Part shown: positions 55,188 to 62,335 of the stretch, in pieces
Layout: each line of letters begins with the position of its first letter
How positions within the stretch are numbered: position 1 is the stretch's first letter
Assembly (NCBI RefSeq): GCF_003641205.1
Contig: NZ_CP032762.1
Location: 4,402,001 to 4,466,000, forward strand
Origin: Rhodococcus sp. P1Y
GTDB lineage: Bacteria > Actinomycetota > Actinomycetes > Mycobacteriales > Mycobacteriaceae
DNA length: 64,000 nt
Direction of reading: 5' to 3'
Made by a program: the position numbers and the translations under genes
The notes under the pieces: generated by a model
The model's input: the letters and a program-made list of their open reading frames with translations, nothing else
Database searches by the model: none
What the model was told of the DNA's origin: nothing

Positions 55188-56710
55188 GTGTTCACAGCAT
55201 CCATGCCAGCAAGACCATTGCAATCGTCGGTGCCGGGTTCGCCGGATTGTCCTCGGCGCGGGTACTGAGCGAATTGGGGCACGACGTCGTCGTATACGAG
55301 AAGGCCCCCGACGTCGGCGGCGTGTGGAGCGCAACGCGTCGTTACCCGGGACTGAAGACGCAGAACAACAAGGGCACCTACGCGTTGTCCGAGATGCCGA
55401 TGCCGAAGCACTATCCCGAATGGCCCTCCGGCGAACAGGTCCAGTCATACCTCGAAAACTATGCCCGCGCATTCGATCTCATGGATCGCGTGCACTGCGA
55501 CACCGAGGTGATCGACGCCTCCCCGACCCCTACCGGCGGCTGGGACGTCACCACGAAACGTACGGATGCAGCGGTGCACGGAGACAAGCCGATCACCAAC
55601 ACCGAGCACGTCGATCATCTGATCCTCGCCAGCGGCATCTTCTCCGAGCCCTTCGTTCCGGCGTTCGACGGTGCAGACGTCTTCCTTGCGGCCGGGGGCC
55701 AGATCTTCCCCGCTGGGGACCTTCACAGCCTGGACCAGGTGGCCGACAAGCACGCGATCATCGTCGGATACGGCAAGTCGGCCTGCGACATCACCGTCGA
55801 GGTGTCGAAAGTTGCGGCCTCGACCACCGTCGTCGCACGCGAGCTGCTGTGGAAGTTGCCTCGGAAGATTCGCAACGTCGTCAACTACAAGTTCATCATG
55901 TTGACTCGACTCGGCGAAGGACTGTTTCGATACAACTCCGTCAAAGGTGTCGAAAAGCTGCTCCATGCAGCAGATTCCACGATTGCCGACTCGATGATGT
56001 CCAGCGTGGGAAGCGTAACCACCAAACAGCTCGGGCTGAAGAAACTCGGCCTGATCCCGCAAGGTACGTTCGCCGACATCGCACGATCGACGGTCTCACT
56101 CGTCTCGGAAGGATTCTTCGAGGGGATCGCGGACGGGTCGATCGCTGTGCGCCGCGAAACGAACATCGTGCGACTGCTCGAAAAGGACGGACATCCGCAA
56201 GCCGAATTGTCGGACGGCACAGTGATCCGGGCGGATGTCGTACTCGCAGCAACCGGCTGGAAGCAGCACATCCCGTTCCTGTCTCCGGATGTGCTGAGCC
56301 GGTTCACGGACGACAACGGTGACTACGTTCTGTACCAGCAAATCCATCCTGTCGGGGTGTCGGACCTGAGCTTTGCCGGTTACAACTCCTCGTTCTTCTC
56401 GCCGCTGTCGGCCGAGACATCCGCGCTGTGGATCGGTTCACTGCTTGGCGGCAACCACACACTTCCCCCGGATGACGACATGCGAGCGTCCGTTGCGAAA
56501 CGCTTGGCATGGATGCGCGAACGCACCAACGGCAATCACGCACGCGGCACCAACATCATTCCGTTCTCGGTGCACAACATCGACGAAACGCTCACAGACA
56601 TCGGAATCAACGTGTCGATGCTGACGAGGGCGAAGCAATGGCTTCTTCCGGTGAACCCGAGCGACTACCGTGAAATGGTGCAGACACTGAAGAAGCGGAT
56701 ACACGGGTGA
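55184..56710 (+). CDS. Flavin-containing monooxygenase (FMO/BVMO-like)
   Basis: A 508-residue class B-type flavoprotein monooxygenase. The FAD motif is AIVGAGFAGLSSARVL (residues 13-28) with VVVYEKAPDVGGVW after it; the NADPH motif is IIVGYGKSACDI near residue 195. A strict Baeyer-Villiger fingerprint is not seen, so an N- or C-hydroxylating FMO is as likely. FMOs of this group can oxidise indole. It is coupled at both ends: ATGA with the SDR and GTGA with the next oxidoreductase. Confidence 0.85.
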   Translation: MSVHSIHASKTIAIVGAGFAGLSSARVLSELGHDVVVYEKAPDVGGVWSATRRYPGLKTQNNKGTYALSEMPMPKHYPEWPSGEQVQSYLENYARAFDLMDRVHCDTEVIDASPTPTGGWDVTTKRTDAAVHGDKPITNTEHVDHLILASGIFSEPFVPAFDGADVFLAAGGQIFPAGDLHSLDQVADKHAIIVGYGKSACDITVEVSKVAASTTVVARELLWKLPRKIRNVVNYKFIMLTRLGEGLFRYNSVKGVEKLLHAADSTIADSMMSSVGSVTTKQLGLKKLGLIPQGTFADIARSTVSLVSEGFFEGIADGSIAVRRETNIVRLLEKDGHPQAELSDGTVIRADVVLAATGWKQHIPFLSPDVLSRFTDDNGDYVLYQQIHPVGVSDLSFAGYNSSFFSPLSAETSALWIGSLLGGNHTLPPDDDMRASVAKRLAWMRERTNGNHARGTNIIPFSVHNIDETLTDIGINVSMLTRAKQWLLPVNPSDYREMVQTLKKRIHG

Positions 56711-58341
56711 TCTCCCGCATGTTCGACGCCGTTGTGGTCGGTGCCGGTATCAACGGAATGGTCGCGGCCGCAGAGCTTGCCGACGCGGGATGGTCGGTGG
56801 CGCTCGTCGACGAGCGCGAGAAATTGGGCGGGTTCATCGCCTCGGACTCGTTGACGCGTCCGGGCTTCGTACACGACACCTTCAGTTCCTGGCACCCCCT
56901 GTTCGTCACCGGCGGCGCGTACGCGACGCTCGGTGACGACCTGCACCGTCATGGTCTCGCGTACTCCAACACCGACGGAGCTGTCACGGCCACGGTATCC
57001 GATCACGGTGTTGCAGTGGCACATCGCGATCCGACGAAAACCGCCCAAAACTTCGAGCACGAGCACGATCGAGTGGCGTACGCAGCGATGCTGGCCGACC
57101 TGGAGTCCTGGGCCCCACATGTGTTCGGTGCCCTGGGCTCGGAACTACGACCGTTCGATCTCGCTCGCCTCGGCGCATCGATGATGCGTGCCCTCGGCAA
57201 GGACGGCAGCAGCGATATGATGCGCGTCTCGGCGCAGAGCGGGCGTGCGCTGATCCGTGAGCGTTTTCGTGGTTTCGAGGCCGATCACCTCTGGTCTCCG
57301 TGGCTTCTGCATGCCGGTCTGTCGCCCGACCACGCGACCGGTGGGCTGATGCTGCCGATCATGGCATTCACCATGCACGCGGCCGGTCTCCCGGTGGTGA
57401 CCGGCGGTGCGGACAATTTCGTGACCGCGTTCGCACGCCTGCTCAGCGAACGTGGGGTGACGGTGATTCTCGGTGAATCCGCGGCGCACATCGAGATTCG
57501 GTCCGGTCGCGCTGTTGCAGTGCATCTGGCCGACGAGAGGCTGGCCGCGACACGGGCCGTACTGTCGTCGACAGCAACGCCCAGGCTCTACGACGACCTG
57601 CTCGATCCTGCGGTCGTTCCTGCTGCGGGCAGGCGTGCAGCCGACCGGCATCGCCCGGGTCGTGCTGCGATGCAGCTGCATTTCGCACTGGACCGTCCCG
57701 TTCGGTGGTCCGATTCGCGACTGGACGAGGTGCCGCTGGTACACATCGGAAGCGGCGCGTCCAGCACCGGAATTGCCTGTGCGCAAGCCGAATCAGGTCT
57801 GCTCCCCGCCGATCCCACGATCGTCGTCGGTCAGCAGTGCGTACTCGATCCCAGCCGCGCGCCGGCGGGCAAGGCCACTTTATGGGTACAGCTTCAGGAG
57901 CTGCCGTTCGCGCCGAAAGGCGATGCGGCGGGTTCGATTACGACGGACGGTACGTGGAGTACCGACACGACGGCAGCGTACGTCGATCGCGTGTTGGACT
58001 CGATCGAGCGCTTCGCACCTGGCCTACGTGCGACCGTGTTGGACTCGTATTCCATCCCGCCGACCGCACTGGCGGCAGCGAACGCCAACGCCGTCGCCGG
58101 CGATCCCTACGGCGGGGCGGCCGAAATCGATCAATCTCTGCTCTGGCGCCCCGGTACCGGCACGGGCCACCGCACCGGCATCGACGGACTGTTTCACATC
58201 GGTGCTTTCACGCACCCCGGCCCAGGACTCGGCGGTGGTTCGGGCCACCTCGTTGCTCAGCAACTGCTCGCGTCATCTCGTCGCACCCGCGGTGTGAATC
58301 GCATTCGGGGCGCGATCGAGAAATTTACATTGAAACAATGA
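56707..58341 (+). CDS. Phytoene desaturase-like FAD oxidoreductase
   Basis: A 544-residue FAD amine-oxidase/phytoene desaturase-fold protein. The dinucleotide motif is VVVGAGINGMVAAAELADAG (about residues 9-28) followed by VDEREKLGGF; the C-terminal FAD stretch is LFHIGAFTHPGPGLGGGSGH. No phytoene synthase or other carotenoid gene is nearby, so a desaturase or dehydrogenase for an operon intermediate is more likely than carotenoid synthesis. GTG 56707 overlaps the previous stop; ATG 56719 is a possible alternative start. Confidence 0.83.
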   Translation: MISRMFDAVVVGAGINGMVAAAELADAGWSVALVDEREKLGGFIASDSLTRPGFVHDTFSSWHPLFVTGGAYATLGDDLHRHGLAYSNTDGAVTATVSDHGVAVAHRDPTKTAQNFEHEHDRVAYAAMLADLESWAPHVFGALGSELRPFDLARLGASMMRALGKDGSSDMMRVSAQSGRALIRERFRGFEADHLWSPWLLHAGLSPDHATGGLMLPIMAFTMHAAGLPVVTGGADNFVTAFARLLSERGVTVILGESAAHIEIRSGRAVAVHLADERLAATRAVLSSTATPRLYDDLLDPAVVPAAGRRAADRHRPGRAAMQLHFALDRPVRWSDSRLDEVPLVHIGSGASSTGIACAQAESGLLPADPTIVVGQQCVLDPSRAPAGKATLWVQLQELPFAPKGDAAGSITTDGTWSTDTTAAYVDRVLDSIERFAPGLRATVLDSYSIPPTALAAANANAVAGDPYGGAAEIDQSLLWRPGTGTGHRTGIDGLFHIGAFTHPGPGLGGGSGHLVAQQLLASSRRTRGVNRIRGAIEKFTLKQ

Positions 58342-58369
58342 CGGACAGAACCGACGAAAGGCTAGACCG

Positions 58370-59158
58370 ATGACTACTCCAACGACAACCTCGACACTCA
58401 CCAACCTGTTGACCGAGCTGGCCAACGGCGCGATACGCATCGTCGACCTGACTGCTCCCCTGTCGTCCACGACACCGGTGCTGGCGCTGCCCGCACCGTT
58501 CGCGAACACGATCTCACTGTCCCTCGAGCCCGTCAGTGACTTCGACGATGCAGGCCCAGGATGGGGATGGAACAACATCCACACCGGAGAGCACACCGGC
58601 ACTCACGTCGATGCGCCCGCTCACTGGGCAACCGGCCGGGACGGCCATACCGTCGACACAATTCCCCCGTCGCGACTCGTCGGTCCCGCCGTTGTGCTGG
58701 ACTTCACCGCCGAGGTCGCGTCGGACCCGGATTTCCTGCTCGAGCCTGCCCACCTGGACGAGTTCGTGGCGAAGAACGGCCCTCTTCCGGACAACGCCTG
58801 GTTGGTGTTCCGCACGGGATGGAGTGCTCGCAACCAGAACGCAGAGGAATTCCTCAACGCCGACGACGACGGCCCACACACTCCCGGCGTATCGGTGGCA
58901 GGTGCGCAGTGGCTAGCCGCGTCGACAATCTCCGGATTTGCCGTCGAGACCGTGGGTGTGGACGCCGGCCAAGCGGCCGCGATGGAACCGATGTTCCCCG
59001 TCCACCACCACTTGCTCGGTGCGGACAAGTACGGCGTCACCCAGCTGCAGAACCTCGACCAGCTTCCCGCCGCAGGCGCAGTACTGGTCGTATCCCCACT
59101 CCCCATCGTCGGCGGAACGGGCTCCCCTGCACGTGTTCTCGCGTTCGTTCCAGCATGA
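58370..59158 (+). CDS. Cyclase-family metal hydrolase (isatin hydrolase/kynurenine formamidase fold)
   Basis: A 262-residue metal-dependent hydrolase of the cyclase family. The signature is complete: HTGTHVDAPAH, residues 75-85 (His75, His79, Asp81, His85). This motif holds the metal in isatin hydrolase, which opens isatin to isatinate, and in KynB kynurenine formamidase. A later FAVETVGVDAGQA is also a family feature. A GAAAGG site precedes ATG 58370. It is coupled to the ThDP enzyme by ATGA. It would open an amide or lactone ring made by the upstream oxidoreductases. Confidence 0.87.
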   Translation: MTTPTTTSTLTNLLTELANGAIRIVDLTAPLSSTTPVLALPAPFANTISLSLEPVSDFDDAGPGWGWNNIHTGEHTGTHVDAPAHWATGRDGHTVDTIPPSRLVGPAVVLDFTAEVASDPDFLLEPAHLDEFVAKNGPLPDNAWLVFRTGWSARNQNAEEFLNADDDGPHTPGVSVAGAQWLAASTISGFAVETVGVDAGQAAAMEPMFPVHHHLLGADKYGVTQLQNLDQLPAAGAVLVVSPLPIVGGTGSPARVLAFVPA

Positions 59159-60819
59159 CGCGCACGGTTGCACATCTGGTGGCGGACGTGCTGGCCGATC
59201 TCGGCGTCGGCCACATCTTCGGTGTGGTCGGTAGTGGCAACTTCGACGTCACCAATGCCCTTATCGCACGCGGCATCCCCTACACGGCAGCGCGCCACGA
59301 AGGAGGTGCCGCGTCGATGGCCGACGGATTCGCCCGCCTTGCGGCGCTACCGGCGATCGTCAGCGTGCACCAGGGTTGCGGGCTGACGAACGCGATGACC
59401 GGCATCGGCGAGGCCGCCAAGAGCCGCACCCCCGTCATCGTGTTGGCCGCAGACGTCGCGGCATCGTCGAGATTGTCCAACTTCCGCATCGACCAAGACG
59501 CACTCGCCCGCAGCGTCGGAGCTCTCTCCGAGCGTGTGCACTCGGCGGCAACCGCAATCGCCGACGTGACCCGCGCGTGGCAGACCGCCGTGCACGACCG
59601 TCGCACCGTGGTGCTCAACCTCCCGCTCGACGTCCAGTCCGCTCCCGTAGCGGAATACGCCGGCACCGTCGCGCGACCCTCGGCTCCCGAACCGGTACGT
59701 CCGGCACAGTCGGCGGTCGAGCAGTTCGCGGCCCTACTCGCTGCCGCGTCGCGACCGGTGTTCGTCACCGGCCGTGGCGGCCGCGGTGCAGGCCAGGAGA
59801 TCTCGGCCCTGGCCGAGCATGCCGGAGCGCTCGTGGCAACCTCTGCGGTCGCAAACGGCCTGTTTCGGGGCGAAGAATTCGATTTGGGAATTTCCGGCGG
59901 GTTCTCAACTCCACTGACCGCACAGTTGATCGCCGACGCAGACCTCGTGGTGGGGTGGGGATGCGCGCTGAACATGTGGACGATGCGACACGGATCCCTC
60001 ATCGGGCAGGATGCACGAGTGGTCCAGATCGACGACACCGCCTCCGCACTCGGTGCACATCGCCCCGTCGACCTCGGAATTCACGGCGACTGCGCATCCA
60101 CCGCGATCGACGTTCTCACCGAACTGTCTCGAAACACTCAGATGCGCAACGGCTACCGAACATCCGAGGTCTCGACCGATCTCGCGGCTCGTCGATGGTG
60201 GAACGATACCGATACACCGGACCTATCCACGTCCGAGACTATCGACCCGCGCCCGTTCACGAAAGCCTTGGACGACATGCTGCCCGCAGAACGGGTAGTA
60301 GCCATCGACTCGGGGAACTTCATGGGGTACCCATCGACGTATCTCCGCGTTCCCGACCACATGGGGTTCTGCTTCACGCAGGCGTTCCAATCGATCGGTC
60401 TCGGATTGTCCAGTGGGATCGGAGCAGCGTTGGCTCAACCCGATCGTCTCGCCGTGATCGGGACCGGCGACGGCGGCTTCATGATGGGTATATCGGAACT
60501 CGAGACCGCTGTCCGACTGGGACGTCCGATGTTGATAGCGGTGTACAACGATGCGGCCTACGGTGCGGAGGTTCACCACTTCCAACACCTCCCTCATGAC
60601 GGTGCCCCTACGGATCTGTCGACGGTCACCTTCCCTGACACCGATATCGCCGCTGTAGCTCGGGGATTCGGTGCACGCGGCGTAACCGTACGAACTTTCG
60701 CCGATCTGGACGAGGTGCGTCGCTGGGCCACAGCACCGGATGGGGTCATGGTGGTCGACGCTAAAATCGCCGCTGACGGCGGCGCATGGTGGCTCGCAGA
60801 GGCATTCAAAGGTCACTGA
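59155..60819 (+). CDS. ThDP-dependent decarboxylase-like enzyme
   Basis: A 554-residue thiamine diphosphate enzyme of the acetolactate synthase/benzoylformate decarboxylase superfamily. The catalytic Glu49 is present in ARHEGGAASMADGFARL; the ThDP motif is GDGGF at 438-442 with the matching Asn in VYNDAAYG about 25 residues on. It lies directly after the cyclase gene; the expected substrate would be a 2-oxo acid made by ring opening, such as an arylglyoxylate. Alternatives are a 1,2-dione hydrolase or an acetolactate synthase-like enzyme. It is the last gene of the operon before the AraC gene. Confidence 0.85.
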   Translation: MTRTVAHLVADVLADLGVGHIFGVVGSGNFDVTNALIARGIPYTAARHEGGAASMADGFARLAALPAIVSVHQGCGLTNAMTGIGEAAKSRTPVIVLAADVAASSRLSNFRIDQDALARSVGALSERVHSAATAIADVTRAWQTAVHDRRTVVLNLPLDVQSAPVAEYAGTVARPSAPEPVRPAQSAVEQFAALLAAASRPVFVTGRGGRGAGQEISALAEHAGALVATSAVANGLFRGEEFDLGISGGFSTPLTAQLIADADLVVGWGCALNMWTMRHGSLIGQDARVVQIDDTASALGAHRPVDLGIHGDCASTAIDVLTELSRNTQMRNGYRTSEVSTDLAARRWWNDTDTPDLSTSETIDPRPFTKALDDMLPAERVVAIDSGNFMGYPSTYLRVPDHMGFCFTQAFQSIGLGLSSGIGAALAQPDRLAVIGTGDGGFMMGISELETAVRLGRPMLIAVYNDAAYGAEVHHFQHLPHDGAPTDLSTVTFPDTDIAAVARGFGARGVTVRTFADLDEVRRWATAPDGVMVVDAKIAADGGAWWLAEAFKGH

Positions 60820-60941
60820 GGTACTCGAGGGCACCGAGCGTTGGGCGGTAAGAGATATCGTCGATTTTCGACGATCGATACATCCTCGCAACACTCCGAG
60901 ACTATCGTGGAGGTCACACAGCCCGGAAGGTGAGGACCGCC

Positions 60942-61910
60942 ATGCCCGCTTTGCTTCGTCGTCACCCGGTGCTGGCAACAGCCGACCTGGACGAGGCGCG
61001 CTCGTCGGTCGGCCAGACGTTCTGCCCGCATCGCCTGACGGTGAAAGCTCGCCACAGCACACTGTCGGTAGTGCACAATGCTGCCTCCGTCGGCGGAATC
61101 GGCATGAACTACCTCCGCTACGGACAGGACGTGCGGATCACCCCCGGGACCTTCGACTCCTTCTACCTCGTGCAGATCCCGCTCCACGGCACTGCTCGAG
61201 TTCGGGTAGGCGAGACCGTCGTGCAATCGGACCGACGGTTCGCCTCCTTGCCGTCACCGACCCTGCACGTCGACATGGAATGGTCGGCCGATTGCGAACA
61301 ACTTCTCGTGCACATCCCCAGGGACGCAGTACAGTCGGCCGCGCAATCGGAGCCGGGTACATCGTCGGATCCCGTCGTGTTCCACCCTCTGGTGGATATG
61401 AACTCACCCGCGATGTCGAGCTGGATGAGAATCGTCCACCTTGCCTGCGACGAGGCCGAGCGAGAAACCGGAATCCTCTCCTCGCCCCTGGCCGCGAGCC
61501 ACTTCGAGCAGGTACTCGTCACCGGACTACTTGCAGCGCAACCTAATTCCTCTACACAGTCACCTCAGCCGACGCAGACCGCACTGACGTCCCGAACCGT
61601 TCGCTGCGCGCTGGACCTGATCCGCGAACAACCGGAATACCCCTGGAAAGTTGCAGAATTGGCTACGAGGGTGGGCGTAGGTCCGCGGACACTTCAAGCC
61701 GCCTTTCGACGTGAGCGAGGAACGACCCCGCTCGAGGAACTGCGCCGAGTTCGCCTGGCACGTGCGCACGCCGACCTGGTCGACGCAGCTCCCGACGGCG
61801 CCAGTGTCACCGAAGTTGCGACCAGATGGGGGTTCTTCCACCTCGGTCGGTTCTCACAGTTCTATCGCGCCGAGTTCGGCCTGAGCCCGTCTCAGACTCT
61901 CGCGTCCTGA
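60942..61910 (+). CDS. AraC-family transcriptional regulator
   Basis: A 322-residue AraC/XylS protein. The C-terminal two helix-turn-helix motifs are KVAELATRVGVGPRTLQAAF and VTEVATRWGFFHLGRFSQFY (about residues 230-310). The N-terminal half is an AraC_binding_2-like effector domain (YLVQIPLHGTARVRVGETVV), found in regulators of aromatic catabolism. I take ATG 60942 because GAGGACC sits seven bases upstream; GTG 60930 is in frame. It is 122 bases after the ThDP gene and probably regulates it and the thioesterase/hydroxylase genes, which it overlaps by 19 bases convergently. Confidence 0.9.
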   Translation: MPALLRRHPVLATADLDEARSSVGQTFCPHRLTVKARHSTLSVVHNAASVGGIGMNYLRYGQDVRITPGTFDSFYLVQIPLHGTARVRVGETVVQSDRRFASLPSPTLHVDMEWSADCEQLLVHIPRDAVQSAAQSEPGTSSDPVVFHPLVDMNSPAMSSWMRIVHLACDEAERETGILSSPLAASHFEQVLVTGLLAAQPNSSTQSPQPTQTALTSRTVRCALDLIREQPEYPWKVAELATRVGVGPRTLQAAFRRERGTTPLEELRRVRLARAHADLVDAAPDGASVTEVATRWGFFHLGRFSQFYRAEFGLSPSQTLAS

Positions 61911-62335
61911 CCGGGCTCGGTAGCCGTCTTCACCCGACCGTGCAGCACCTCGAGCCACTGCGACGGCCAGGGCGCGGCGACGGCTCCCGAGGCCGTGCGG
62001 TCGATGTGTACGGTCACGTACGCGCCCCTCGCTGCCAGTTGCCGGTCTCGCCCCTCGAACGCCTCACCCCAGATCGAGAACTCGAATCGCATCGACGACG
62101 ATCCGAGGTGTGCAATGTCGAGGTCCGTCGTGACCTCTTGTCCGAAATGCAGCGGTGCGTGGAAGTCGACCTCGTACCGCACTCGTGGGGCAACCGGGAA
62201 ATAGCCGACGAGGCCACACTCACGAACGAGTGCGGCCTCGGCGGATTCGACGAACCGGATGACTGTGCTGTTGTGGTAGATGCCAGCGGCATCGGTGTCC
62301 ACCCATTCGACCCGGCCTGACAACGAGAAAGTCAT
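61892..62335 (-). CDS. 4-hydroxybenzoyl-CoA-type thioesterase
   Basis: A 147-residue hot-dog-fold thioesterase. The family signature is VEWVDTDAAGIYHNSTVIRF near residue 10-28, holding the catalytic Asp, followed by the VRYEVDFHAPLHFGQEV strand. It would cleave an aromatic or short acyl-CoA. Start ATG 62335 overlaps the stop of the monooxygenase/reductase fusion as ATGA, so it is the next step or proofreading for the same pathway: releasing for example gentisate from gentisyl-CoA or freeing trapped CoA. Confidence 0.88.
   Translation of the reverse strand: MTFSLSGRVEWVDTDAAGIYHNSTVIRFVESAEAALVRECGLVGYFPVAPRVRYEVDFHAPLHFGQEVTTDLDIAHLGSSSMRFEFSIWGEAFEGRDRQLAARGAYVTVHIDRTASGAVAAPWPSQWLEVLHGRVKTATEPGQDARV

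Noticed and set aside
56707..58341. Carotenoid biosynthesis gene (phytoene desaturase)
   Set aside because: The fold matches, but no phytoene synthase, cyclase of the carotenoid type or prenyl transferase is nearby, and the gene is embedded in a catabolic operon.
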